A stretch of 64,000 nt of DNA, taken from the NCBI RefSeq assembly GCF_025200925.1, contig NZ_CP104174.1:4154001-4218000 (forward strand), in the 5' to 3' direction. This DNA comes from Bradyrhizobium sp. CB1015 (lineage in GTDB: Bacteria; Pseudomonadota; Alphaproteobacteria; Rhizobiales; Xanthobacteraceae). Positions 34,992 through 43,980 of this stretch are shown here, one piece after another. The position numbers and the translations under genes are program-made. The notes below the pieces were generated by a model. The model was not told the origin of the DNA. It saw only the letters and a list, made by a program, of their open reading frames with translations, and searched no databases. The stretch's first letter is position 1. Every line of letters starts with the position of its first letter.

Positions 34992-36950
34992 ATGGACCAA
35001 CCTCAATCGTTCGACGGCGCCGACGTTCCTGATCCTCCCGCGGCAGGACCGCAGGCCGGGGCCACGCTGATGGGCACGCTGGCGCATCTGTGGCCCTACA
35101 TCTGGCCGGGCGACCGTTTCGACCTGAAGATGAGGGTAGTCTGGTCCCTGGTGCTGCTGCTCGCCGCCAAGCTGATCACGCTCGCCGTGCCGTTCAGCTT
35201 CAAATGGGCGACGGACGCGCTGACCGGCGCCAACACCGCGCCGGTCGCGGCCGACAATTGGCATCTCTGGGTGATTGCCTCGCCTTTGCTGCTGACCGCG
35301 AGTTACGGCGTGATGCGCATCCTGATGGCGGTGCTGACGCAATGGCGCGACGGCATCTTCGCCCGCGTCGCCATGCATGCGGTGCGCAAGCTCGCGACCC
35401 TCACCTTCATCCACATGCACGAGCTGTCGCTGCGCTTTCACCTCGAGCGCAAGACCGGCGGCCTGACGCGCGTGCTCGAGCGCGGCCGCGAGGGCATCGA
35501 GGTCATCGTGCGCATGGTGATCCTGCAGCTGATTCCGACCATCGTCGAGGTCTCGCTGCTGCTGGCGGTGCTGCTCTGGCAATTCGACTGGCGTTACGTG
35601 GTCGCCACCCTGATCACGGTCACGCTCTACATGTACTACACCTACATCGCGACCGAGTGGCGGATCGGCATCCGCCGCAAAATGAACGATTCCGATACCG
35701 AGGCGAACACCAAGGCGATCGACTCGCTGCTCAACTACGAGACGGTGAAGTATTTCGGCGCCGAAGCGCGAGAGGCGCAGCGCTACGACAAATCCGTCGA
35801 ACGCTACGAGGAGGCGAGCGTCCGCACCTATACCTCTCTCGCCGTGCTCAATACCGGACAAGCCGTGATCTTCACGCTGGGCCTGACCGCAACCATGCTG
35901 ATGTGCGCGATCGGCGTGCGCAACGGCACCAACACGGTCGGCGATTTCGTGCTGGTCAATGCCATGATGATTCAGCTCTACCAGCCGCTGAACTTCATGG
36001 GCATGGTCTATCGCGAGATCAAGCAGGCGATCATCGACATCGAGAAGATGTTCGGCGTGCTGGGCCGCGAGGCCGAGATCAAGGATGCAGCTGGCGCGAA
36101 GCCGCTGGTCATCTCCGCCGGCACGGTGCGCTTCGAGGACGTGCGCTTTGCCTATGAGCCGACGCGCCCGATCCTGAGGGGCATCAGCTTCGAGGTGCCG
36201 GCCGGCAAGACCGTTGCCATCGTCGGCCCCTCCGGTGCCGGCAAGTCGACCATCTCGCGGCTGCTGTTTCGCCTCTATGACATTTCCGGCGGCAGGATCC
36301 TGGTCGACGGCCAGGACATCCGCGAGGTCACGCAGGCCAGCTTGCGCGCATCGATCGGCATGGTGCCGCAGGACACGGTGCTGTTCAACGACACCATCCG
36401 CTACAACATCCGCTATGGCCGTTGGGATGCGACTGATGCCGAAGTCGAGGAGGCGGCGCGACTGGCGCAGATCGACCATTTCATCCGCATGGCGCCCAAG
36501 GGCTACGAGACCCAGGTCGGCGAGCGCGGCCTGAAATTGTCGGGCGGCGAGAAGCAGCGCGTGGCGATCGCGCGCACGGTGCTCAAGGCGCCGCCGATCC
36601 TGGTGCTGGACGAGGCGACCTCGGCGCTCGACACCCACACCGAGCACGAGATCCAGGGGGCGCTCGACCGGGTGGCGAAGAACCGCACCTCGCTGGTGAT
36701 TGCGCATCGGCTTTCCACCATCGTTGGCGCCGACGAGATCATCGTGCTGGACCAGGGCCGCATCGCCGAGCGCGGCACTCACGCCAGCCTGCTCGCGCAG
36801 GAAGGGCTCTATGCCAGCATGTGGAACAGGCAGCGCGAGGCCGAGGCGGCCCGCGAGAAACTGGCCAAGATGGCCGACACCAATGCCGCGCCCAACCGGG
36901 AGCCGCCGCCGGTCGACGATATCCTGACGACGCCCGCGGCGGCGGAGTGA
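34992..36950 (+). CDS. Atm1-like ABC exporter, fused permease-ATPase
   Basis: A 652-aa half-transporter with six helices (about 45-330) followed by an ATPase domain (about 370-600). Walker A is GPSGAGKST, signature LSGGEKQRVAIARTVLK, Walker B ILVLDEATSALD, switch His in IAHRLSTI. The membrane domain has ETVKYFGAEARE, found in the Atm1/HMT1/ABCB7 branch that exports glutathione-linked or Fe-S-related compounds. Start ATG is 34992; TTG 34989 just before it gives one more residue. psd follows 78 bp downstream. The exported substrate is inference. Confidence 0.93.
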   Translation: MDQPQSFDGADVPDPPAAGPQAGATLMGTLAHLWPYIWPGDRFDLKMRVVWSLVLLLAAKLITLAVPFSFKWATDALTGANTAPVAADNWHLWVIASPLLLTASYGVMRILMAVLTQWRDGIFARVAMHAVRKLATLTFIHMHELSLRFHLERKTGGLTRVLERGREGIEVIVRMVILQLIPTIVEVSLLLAVLLWQFDWRYVVATLITVTLYMYYTYIATEWRIGIRRKMNDSDTEANTKAIDSLLNYETVKYFGAEAREAQRYDKSVERYEEASVRTYTSLAVLNTGQAVIFTLGLTATMLMCAIGVRNGTNTVGDFVLVNAMMIQLYQPLNFMGMVYREIKQAIIDIEKMFGVLGREAEIKDAAGAKPLVISAGTVRFEDVRFAYEPTRPILRGISFEVPAGKTVAIVGPSGAGKSTISRLLFRLYDISGGRILVDGQDIREVTQASLRASIGMVPQDTVLFNDTIRYNIRYGRWDATDAEVEEAARLAQIDHFIRMAPKGYETQVGERGLKLSGGEKQRVAIARTVLKAPPILVLDEATSALDTHTEHEIQGALDRVAKNRTSLVIAHRLSTIVGADEIIVLDQGRIAERGTHASLLAQEGLYASMWNRQREAEAAREKLAKMADTNAAPNREPPPVDDILTTPAAAE

Positions 36951-37028
36951 CCTTGTCTCCGATCCCAAGTCTGGCCTAAACAAGCCCGCGCGACGACCCG
37001 TGCCATCAACCCCGAACGGCAGATAGCG

Positions 37029-37727
37029 ATGTCCATTCTCGATTCGATCCAGCGTCAGATCCCGCCGATCCACAGGGAGGGCTATCCCTTCATCGGCGGC
37101 TTTGCGCTGACGAGCCTGATCCTGTTCTGGCTGTGGTCTCCGCTGGGGTGGATCGGCACGATCCTGACCGTTTGGTGCGCGCTGTTCTTCCGCGATCCCG
37201 TCCGCGTCACGCCGGTGCGCGAGGGTCTCGTGGTGTCGCCGGCCGACGGGCGCGTCTCGATGATCACCATGGCGCTGCCGCCGGCCGAGCTCGGGCTCGG
37301 CGACCGGCCGCTGCCGCGCGTCTCGATCTTCATGAGCGTGTTCAACTGCCATGTGAACCGCGCGCCGGTGGCGGGCAGGGTGGACCGCATCGCCTATCGG
37401 CCCGGCCTCTTCATCAACGCCGAACTCGACAAGGCGAGCGAGGACAACGAGCGCAACTCGCTGGTGATCACGACGCCGACGGCGCGGATCGGCGTGGTCC
37501 AGATCGCCGGCCTCGTCGCCAAGCGCATCGTCTGCTTCGTTCGGGAGGGACAGGCGATCGGCGCCGGCGAGCGCTTCGGCCTGATCCGCTTCGGCTCGCG
37601 CCTCGATGTCTATTTGCCCGTGGGCACCAAGGCGCTGGTCTCGGAAGGGCAGACCGCGATCGCCGGAGAGACGATCCTGGCCGATCTTGCCGGCGACGAC
37701 CCGGGCCGCGCCTTCCGCGCCAATTAA
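37029..37727 (+). CDS. psd: Phosphatidylserine decarboxylase proenzyme
   Basis: A 232-aa inner-membrane proenzyme that makes phosphatidylethanolamine. It is the short, archaeal-type PSD. Self-cleavage occurs at a G-S pair (G189-S190 in [12 protein letters not shown]), turning Ser into the pyruvoyl group. Other conserved parts are [20 protein letters not shown] and an N-terminal hydrophobic anchor. It is followed 86 bp later by pssA, the preceding enzyme of the pathway, an arrangement common in alphaproteobacteria. Confidence 0.95.
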   Translation: MSILDSIQRQIPPIHREGYPFIGGFALTSLILFWLWSPLGWIGTILTVWCALFFRDPVRVTPVREGLVVSPADGRVSMITMALPPAELGLGDRPLPRVSIFMSVFNCHVNRAPVAGRVDRIAYRPGLFINAELDKASEDNERNSLVITTPTARIGVVQIAGLVAKRIVCFVREGQAIGAGERFGLIRFGSRLDVYLPVGTKALVSEGQTAIAGETILADLAGDDPGRAFRAN

Positions 37728-37813
37728 CCAATAGTCGGTGCTTGCAGGCGTTCCGCCGCAATGGCGGAGGGCGGCGCGGCTTGCTATATCTCGTCTCGAG
37801 ATAAGGACAAGCC

Positions 37814-38695
37814 ATGACGCCTTACGACCTCAGGGATCCCGACGTCCGCCGCCGGCGGTTCCGGCCGATCCCGGTGCGGATGCTGGTGCCCAACGTCATC
37901 ACGCTGCTGGCGATCTGCGCCGGCCTGACCGCGATTCGGCTGTCGATCGAGGGCCGGATGACGCTCGCGGTCTATGCCATCGTGTTCGCGGCCGCGCTCG
38001 ACGGCATCGACGGCCGCATCGCGCGCATGATCAAGGGCCAGTCCAAGTTCGGCGCCGAGCTCGACAGTCTCGCCGACTTCGTCAATTTCGGCGTGGCGCC
38101 GGGCCTGATGCTGTATTTCTGGCAGTTGCACGAGCTCGGAAATGCCGGCTGGATCGCCGCCATGGTGTTCGCGATCTCGATGTGCCTGCGACTCGCGCGC
38201 TTCAACGCCACGCTGGATGATCCGAACAAGCCGGCCTTCGCCGCCAATTTCTTCACCGGCGTGCCGGCGCCGGCCGGCGCGATCACCGTGATGTTGCCGA
38301 TCTATGCGGCGTTCCTGGATCTGGGGCGCTGGCCCGCGGCCCTGACGGCCGGCTACACGTTGCTGATTGCGTTCCTGATGGTGTCGCGCCTGCCGGTGTT
38401 CTCCGGCAAGAGCATGCGCATGCGGGTGCCGCCGGAGCTGGTGCTGCCGGCCTTTGTCGGGGTGATCTTCTTCGTCGCGCTTCTGATCAGCTACCCCTGG
38501 TATGTGCTGTCGATCGGCACGGTGCTGTATCTCCTCGCGCTGCCGCTCGGCTACAAATCCTATCGCGACCAGGCGCGGTCGCTGCAAGCGGCTGCGCCCG
38601 CGGACGGCGAAATCTCGTCACCGCCCTCGGCGCCGACGCTGTCGAACCTGTCTGAGCCGCCGCAGGACGACGATCGGCCCGGACGGCTGCATTGA
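37814..38695 (+). CDS. pssA: CDP-diacylglycerol-serine O-phosphatidyltransferase
   Basis: A 293-aa membrane enzyme that joins CDP-diacylglycerol and serine to give phosphatidylserine, which Psd then decarboxylates. The CDP-alcohol transferase signature is complete: DGIDGRIARMIKGQSKFGAELDSLAD, that is D-G-x2-D-G-x-x-A-R through the two later Asp residues. The fold has about six to eight helices. An N-terminal basic RRRRFRPIPVR segment and a Pro/Ser-rich tail flank the core. Confidence 0.95.
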   Translation: MTPYDLRDPDVRRRRFRPIPVRMLVPNVITLLAICAGLTAIRLSIEGRMTLAVYAIVFAAALDGIDGRIARMIKGQSKFGAELDSLADFVNFGVAPGLMLYFWQLHELGNAGWIAAMVFAISMCLRLARFNATLDDPNKPAFAANFFTGVPAPAGAITVMLPIYAAFLDLGRWPAALTAGYTLLIAFLMVSRLPVFSGKSMRMRVPPELVLPAFVGVIFFVALLISYPWYVLSIGTVLYLLALPLGYKSYRDQARSLQAAAPADGEISSPPSAPTLSNLSEPPQDDDRPGRLH

Positions 38696-38819
38696 GCGGC
38701 CACGTGCGGATATCTGCCATGATGGTGCGCTGAGTTGGGTCGAGACCCGATCTCGGCTATATCGCCCTTGTGCCGGCGGCATCGCGCAATCAACCGCCGC
38801 CAATCTGGGAGAGAACGCC

Positions 38820-39539
38820 GTGACCAATTCCGCGACCGGGCCGCTGCCCGCTTCCGTCCTCGAAGCGCTGGGCCGCTACGACACGCCGACGATCTGCAAT
38901 GCCATGGAGATCGTGGCGCCCGAGCGGCGGCTGATCGGCTACACCACCAAGCAACTGGTCTGCCCGTTCCCCGACCTGCCGCCGATCGTCGGCTATGCCC
39001 GCACGGTGGCGATCCGCTCGGTGCTGAAATCATCGCTTCCGGCCGAGGAGCAGTCCAGGCGCCGCATTGAATATTACGAATATGTCGGCACCGGCCATGG
39101 CCCGCGCATCTCCGTGATCCAGGACATCGACGGACCCGACGTCGGCTATGGCGCGTTCTGGGGCGAGGTGCAGAGCAACGTCCACAAGGCGCTCGGCTGC
39201 CTCGGCGTCATCACCGACGGCTCGATCCGCGACATCCCGCAATGGGCCCCTGGCTTCCAGGCGCTGGCCGGCTCGATCGGCCCGTCGCACGCCTGGGTGC
39301 ACGCGGAGAGCTTCGGCGGCGAGGTGCGCGTCGCCGGCATGACCGTGAAGTCGGACGATCTCATCCATGCCGACCGCCATGGCGCCATCGTGATCCCCCT
39401 CGACGTTGCCGCAAAGCTGCCGGAGGCCGCCGAGCTCTGCGGCCGCCGCGAGACGCCGATCCTCGAAATCGCGCGCAGCCCCGACTTCTCGCTGGAGAAG
39501 CTGAAGGCCGCGCTGAAGCGCTCGGCGGAAATCCACTGA
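38820..39539 (+). CDS. RraA-like protein / HMG-type aldolase family
   Basis: A 239-aa protein of the RraA/4-hydroxy-4-methyl-2-oxoglutarate aldolase family. Core motifs are TICNAMEIV near the start, GYARTV, GEVQSNVHKALGCLGVITDGSIRD with the metal Asp and the R-D pair of the aldolase site, and HADRHGAIVIPLD. True RraA regulates RNase E; others are aldolases. The intact acidic and Arg residues allow an aldolase role. I used a GTG at 38820 because it follows GGGAGAGAA at good distance; ATG starts upstream give basic, unlikely extensions. Confidence 0.82.
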   Translation: MTNSATGPLPASVLEALGRYDTPTICNAMEIVAPERRLIGYTTKQLVCPFPDLPPIVGYARTVAIRSVLKSSLPAEEQSRRRIEYYEYVGTGHGPRISVIQDIDGPDVGYGAFWGEVQSNVHKALGCLGVITDGSIRDIPQWAPGFQALAGSIGPSHAWVHAESFGGEVRVAGMTVKSDDLIHADRHGAIVIPLDVAAKLPEAAELCGRRETPILEIARSPDFSLEKLKAALKRSAEIH

Positions 39540-39555
39540 CGTCGTGGTTGGCAGT

Positions 39556-39873
39556 CTACGGCCGCGACGACGGCCGTAGATCGCCTTGCTCGGTCAGAAA
39601 CAAGGCGGCCTGATCGGGCTCACCGAGCACGGCGGCGGCGCATCCGATCAGGGTGAAGCCGCCGGCGAGGTCCCACAGTGTTAGGTCGTCTGCGCTGTCG
39701 GGGCTGTGCATCAACCGCGCTGCGATCACGGCGAAGGCGGCCTCGACAAAAAGCAGCACGCTGAACGCCGGAAGCACGAGCTCCGGCTCGAGCAGGTGGA
39801 ACGCCAGCGCCGCGGGCAGCGCGGTGAGAAGACTGAACAGCGTCAACATTGCGATGGCTCCCCAATCGGCCAT
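39556..39873 (-). CDS. Small integral membrane protein
   Basis: A 105-aa protein with three hydrophobic segments (about 4-25, 29-52 and 65-87) and a hydrophilic tail of about 20 residues. A charged HSPDSADDLTLWD loop separates helices two and three. ATG 39873. It is convergent with the RraA-like gene, 16 bp apart. No family is recognised; conserved hypothetical in Bradyrhizobium is plausible but not verified. Confidence 0.6.
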   Translation of the reverse strand: MADWGAIAMLTLFSLLTALPAALAFHLLEPELVLPAFSVLLFVEAAFAVIAARLMHSPDSADDLTLWDLAGGFTLIGCAAAVLGEPDQAALFLTEQGDLRPSSRP

Positions 39874-40141
39874 GTCGCAACGCCAGCAGACACCAGCTGA
39901 TCCCTGGCCACGATGTGGCGGAGGGCCGCAGCCGATGTGACGTCGTGGCGCGCCCGCTTATGGTTAGCGAAGTGTTGAAATTCATATCGTTGGACGGCAA
40001 TCGCGGCGGCGGGCGTCACGCTGTCCAGACTTAACCTTTACGCGGCTTTAAGGGCGGCGCTCTAGGGTTTCCGATGCGGTTCGGGGTTGGGCCGCGCCAG
40101 CGGCCAGGATGGCCGTTGTTGCGTTCGCGTTGGAGTCTCCC

Positions 40142-40915
40142 ATGGATATCATGACGGGCGTTGGGCTCACGGCGGGCATCATCGTCATCACCGCGATGAT
40201 CCTCATGGGCGGCGACCTGCACATGTTCATCTCCGAACATGCGATGATCATCATCTTCGGCGGCTCGATCTCCGCCACTATGATCCGATTTCCGCTTTCG
40301 GCGCTCCTGCACGGACTTCCGCTCGGTGCCAAGTTCGCCTTCACGATGAGCCGGCTGTCGGCGCACGACCTCGTCGACGAGCTCGCCCGCATCGCCGAGA
40401 TCGCCCGCAAGCAGGGCCCGGTCGGACTCGAAAAGGTCGAGACCGACGAGCCCTTCCTCGCCAAGGGCATCCGCTACGTCGCCGACGGCTACGACCTCGA
40501 CTTCATCCGCGACAATCTCGAGCGCGACCGCGACAACTTCCTCATGCACCTCGACGAGGGCAGCAAGATCTACCGCGCCATCGGCGATTGTGCTCCGGCC
40601 TTCGGCATGATCGGCACCCTGATCGGCATGGTGCAGATGTTCGCCAACATGACCGATCCTTCCAAGCTCGGCCCGTTCATGGCGACGGCGCTGCTCGCCA
40701 CCCTTTACGGCGCGCTGGTCGCGAACCTGTTCTGTCTGCCGATCGCCGACAAGCTGCACGGCAAGCTGCTGGACGAGGAGACCAACCGCACCCTGATCAT
40801 CGACGGCATCCTGATGATCCGCGACTCCAAGAGCCCAACCCTCGTGCGCGAAATGCTGCTGGCCTATCTGCCGGAGAAGCATCGTCACGCCGATGGCGAG
40901 CCGGTGCCGGCGTAA
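40142..40915 (+). CDS. MotA/PomA-like stator subunit
   Basis: A 257-aa membrane protein of the MotA/TolQ/ExbB family, which forms a proton or sodium channel in a rotary or force-generating complex. Four helices are seen; the last two include FGMIGTLIGMVQMFANM (about 157-173) and FMATALLATLYGALVANLFCLP, typical of PomA/MotA rather than ExbB. A cytosolic domain of about 80 aa carries acidic residues. ATG 40142 is preceded by GGAGTCTCCC. No flagellar genes are nearby. It is 22 bp before its MotB-like partner. Confidence 0.88.
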   Translation: MDIMTGVGLTAGIIVITAMILMGGDLHMFISEHAMIIIFGGSISATMIRFPLSALLHGLPLGAKFAFTMSRLSAHDLVDELARIAEIARKQGPVGLEKVETDEPFLAKGIRYVADGYDLDFIRDNLERDRDNFLMHLDEGSKIYRAIGDCAPAFGMIGTLIGMVQMFANMTDPSKLGPFMATALLATLYGALVANLFCLPIADKLHGKLLDEETNRTLIIDGILMIRDSKSPTLVREMLLAYLPEKHRHADGEPVPA

Positions 40916-40937
40916 GCCGCCCGCCGGGGTTTGAGAC

Positions 40938-41768
40938 ATGGCCAAGAAAAAACGCGGCGATGCGCATGGAGGCGGTCACGGCTGGTTCGTGACCTTCGCC
41001 GATCTGATGGGCCTGATGATGAGCTTCTTCGTGATGCTCGTCGCGTTCTCGACGCAGGACGCCAACAAGCTGAAGATCGTCGCCGGCTCGATGCGCGACG
41101 CCTTTGGCGTGCAGAGCGAGGCGCGCTATGCCGGCATCGTCGAGTCCGACGGCCTGCCGACGCGCCCGCGGCTGAAGAACGTCGATCATATCCAGCCCGA
41201 GGACGCCTCCAACACCCCGACGCCGGACCAGGAAGACCGCGACAGGACGTCCGGCGCGAAGATCAAGGTCGACCGCAATTTCGCGCTCGCAGCAGCCTCG
41301 CTGCGCCAGGCGTTGCAGGACATGCCGGAGCTGACCGAGATGTCCAAGCACATCATGTTCGAGGAGACCAAGCAGGGCCTCAACCTCGAGATCGTCGACC
41401 AGGACGGCCGCTCGATGTTCGCCGACGGCTCCAAGGTGCCCTACGACCGCACCCGCCGCCTGATCGAGAAGCTCGCGATTCCGCTCAAGGCGACGCCGCT
41501 CCGCGTCTCTATCGCCGGCCACACCGCCGCGGGGTTCGTGCCGACCCGCAGCGACTACGGCGCCTTCGATCTGTCGGCCGATCGCGCCAACGCCGTGCGC
41601 CAGATCCTCGAACGCGAGGGCCTGCCGCCGTCGCACATCTTCGCGGTCTCCGGCAAGGCCGATACCCAGCCGCTGTTTCCGGACGATCCCTCGCTCGCCG
41701 CGAACCGGCGGGTGACCATCACCTTGATGCGCGAAGATCCGCCGCTGCCGCCGAACCTGAAGCCGTAA
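40938..41768 (+). CDS. MotB/OmpA-family stator subunit
   Basis: A 276-aa partner of the MotA-like protein. Residues 16-40 form the single helix WFVTFADLMGLMMSFFVMLVA with ion-carrying D22 (equivalent to MotB Asp32, by family knowledge). A linker of about 100 residues precedes an OmpA-like peptidoglycan-binding domain (about 150-270) with VSIAGHTAAGF and SADRANAVRQILEREGL. The layout matches MotB. The pair is unlinked to flagellar genes in this window, so it may energise another envelope process or serve as a second stator. Confidence 0.88.
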   Translation: MAKKKRGDAHGGGHGWFVTFADLMGLMMSFFVMLVAFSTQDANKLKIVAGSMRDAFGVQSEARYAGIVESDGLPTRPRLKNVDHIQPEDASNTPTPDQEDRDRTSGAKIKVDRNFALAAASLRQALQDMPELTEMSKHIMFEETKQGLNLEIVDQDGRSMFADGSKVPYDRTRRLIEKLAIPLKATPLRVSIAGHTAAGFVPTRSDYGAFDLSADRANAVRQILEREGLPPSHIFAVSGKADTQPLFPDDPSLAANRRVTITLMREDPPLPPNLKP

Positions 41769-41940
41769 CCCCCTTGCGCTACCATCTTACCTGAGGCATG
41801 TCGTCGCGCTGGCGATGAACGTTGCAGCCGCGTCACAGCTTGTGTCCCTGCGCCTGCTAAGGTGATGGGCGATTGACAGGCGCGGCGGAAGCGTCAAAAG
41901 GCGCCGGATCAAAATCAGGGACGAAGCGTTTTCCATCCTC

Positions 41941-43839
41941 ATGACGGCGAGCATCACATCGACTGAGACCCATGAAGGGCCGGTCAAGTCGGGCTTCTGG
42001 TCCCTTACGCTCGGGAGCATCGGCGTCGTCTTCGGCGATATCGGCACTTCGCCGCTCTACGCATTCCACGAGGCGGTCAAGGCCGCCGCCCATGGCGAGC
42101 CGGTCTCGCGCGTCATCGTCCTCGGCGTGCTCTCGCTGATCCTGTGGGCGCTCCTGATCGTCGTCACCGCCAAATATGTTCTCTTGCTGCTGCGCGCCGA
42201 CAATAACGGGGAGGGCGGCACGCTCTCGCTGATGGCGCTGGGCCAGCGCGCGCTCGGGCGGCGAAGCTGGGTCCTGCTCGCGCTCGGCGTCGTCGGCGCC
42301 TCGATGTTCATCGGCGATTCCATGATCACGCCAGCGATCTCGGTGCTATCGGCGGTGGAAGGTCTGAAGCTCGCAACCCCCGCGCTTGAGCATTATGTCG
42401 TGCCGGTCACTGTGCTCATTCTGGTGCTGCTGTTTGCGGTCCAGAGCAAGGGGACCGCGCTGGTCGCCTCGGCCTTCGGGCCGGTGATGGTGATCTGGTT
42501 CACCGTCATCGCGGTGATGGGGGCCGTCCACATCGCCGACGACCCCTCGGTGCTGGCGGCCATCAATCCCTATTACGCGGTGCAGTTCGTGCTGTCGCAC
42601 GGCACGATCGGCCTCGTGACCCTGGGAGCCGTGTTCCTGGCGGTGACGGGCGGCGAGGCGCTCTACGCCGATCTCGGCCATTTCGGCCGCAAGCCGATCC
42701 AGTCGGCCTGGATCTTCTTCGTGCTGCCCGCGCTCCTGATCAACTATTTCGGGCAGGGTGCGCTGGTGCTGTCCGATCCCAGCGCGATCGAGCATTCGTT
42801 CTATCGCATGGTGCCCGAGAAGCTTGTGCTGCCGCTGGTCGGGCTTGCGACGGCCGCAACCGTGATCGCGAGCCAGGCGGTGATCACGGGCGCCTATTCG
42901 CTGGTCTATCAGGCCGTGCAGCTCGGCCTGCTGCCGCGTTTCGAGGTGCGCTACACCTCCGAATCCCATGCCGGCCAGATCTACCTGCCGCGCGTGAACC
43001 GGCTGCTGCTGATCGGCGTGATGCTGTTGGTGCTGCTGTTCCACACCCCCAGCAATCTGGCCTCGGCCTACGGCATTGCGGTCTCAACCACCATGGTCGC
43101 CGACGGCATCATGGGCTTCGTCGTGATCTGGAAACTGTGGAATTGGCGTGCGGCGGCGGCTGCGGCGGTGATCATGCCCTTCGTCGTCGTCGATTTGAGC
43201 TTCTTCAGCGCCAATCTGCTCAAGCTGCTCGAAGGCGCCTGGGTGCCGTTGCTGTTCGGCATCGTCATGGCAGGGACGATCTGGACCTGGCGCAAGGGCT
43301 CGGCAATCCTGGTCCAGAAGACGCGGCGGATCGAGGTGCCATTGGACGATCTGATCCGCAGCCTGGAGAAGCGGCCGCCGCACATCGTCAAAGGCACCGC
43401 GGTGTTCCTGACCAGCGATCCCGCCTTCGTGCCGACCGCGCTCCTGCACAATCTCAAGCACAACAAGGTGCTGCACGAGCACAACGTCATCCTGACCATC
43501 GAGACCGCGCAGACGCCCCGGGTCGATCTGTCGGAGCGGTTCAGGATGGAGAAGATCAGCGACAAGTTCTCCAAGGTCCGATTGCGCTTCGGCTTCATGG
43601 AGCAGCCGAACGTGCCCAAGGCGCTTGCGATCGCACGCAAGCAGGGCTGGCAGTTCGACATCATGTCGACATCGTTCTTCGTGTCGCGACGATCGCTGAA
43701 AGCCTCGGCGCAGTCGGGCATGCCGCTCTGGCAGGATCATGTGTTCATCGCACTGAGCCGATCGGCCAACGATGCCACGGACTACTTCCAGATTCCGACA
43801 GGGCGGGTGGTTGAAGTCGGAACTCAAGTGACTATTTGA
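41941..43839 (+). CDS. kup: Kup-type potassium transporter (first copy)
   Basis: A 632-aa low-affinity K+ uptake protein with about 12 helices and a C-terminal cytosolic domain. Conserved Kup parts: [18 protein letters not shown] at the N-terminus, [33 protein letters not shown], and the cytosolic [14 protein letters not shown] segment. ATG 41941 places the start correctly. It is followed 141 bp later by a paralog; a palindrome lies between them. Confidence 0.95.
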   Translation: MTASITSTETHEGPVKSGFWSLTLGSIGVVFGDIGTSPLYAFHEAVKAAAHGEPVSRVIVLGVLSLILWALLIVVTAKYVLLLLRADNNGEGGTLSLMALGQRALGRRSWVLLALGVVGASMFIGDSMITPAISVLSAVEGLKLATPALEHYVVPVTVLILVLLFAVQSKGTALVASAFGPVMVIWFTVIAVMGAVHIADDPSVLAAINPYYAVQFVLSHGTIGLVTLGAVFLAVTGGEALYADLGHFGRKPIQSAWIFFVLPALLINYFGQGALVLSDPSAIEHSFYRMVPEKLVLPLVGLATAATVIASQAVITGAYSLVYQAVQLGLLPRFEVRYTSESHAGQIYLPRVNRLLLIGVMLLVLLFHTPSNLASAYGIAVSTTMVADGIMGFVVIWKLWNWRAAAAAAVIMPFVVVDLSFFSANLLKLLEGAWVPLLFGIVMAGTIWTWRKGSAILVQKTRRIEVPLDDLIRSLEKRPPHIVKGTAVFLTSDPAFVPTALLHNLKHNKVLHEHNVILTIETAQTPRVDLSERFRMEKISDKFSKVRLRFGFMEQPNVPKALAIARKQGWQFDIMSTSFFVSRRSLKASAQSGMPLWQDHVFIALSRSANDATDYFQIPTGRVVEVGTQVTI

Positions 43840-43856
43840 AACGCAACCGCTGAATT

Positions 43857-43873
43857 CATGCGAATTTCGCATG
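43857..43873. promoter_or_regulatory. Perfect 17-bp palindrome between the kup genes
   Basis: CATGCGAA-T-TTCGCATG is a perfect 8-bp inverted repeat with a 1-nt centre, about 17 bp after the first kup stop and 107 bp before the second start. It is A/T-richer than its surroundings. It could be an operator for the second kup gene or, less likely, a stem that stalls transcription; no T run follows. Confidence 0.45.
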
Positions 43874-43980
43874 GCAAGGGCCCAAAATCGGGCTAGGCTA
43901 TGCCGGCAGCGCAGGACTATAAGCCCGCGCTCTTCCGCCGTTGTGCAGCGAAGCATTTTTAGAGGCCATCGGGCTCTCCC

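Noticed and set aside
37029..37727. Classifying Psd as the large two-domain type
   Set aside because: The protein is only 232 aa with a single GS site and no extended N-terminal domain, so it is the short type.
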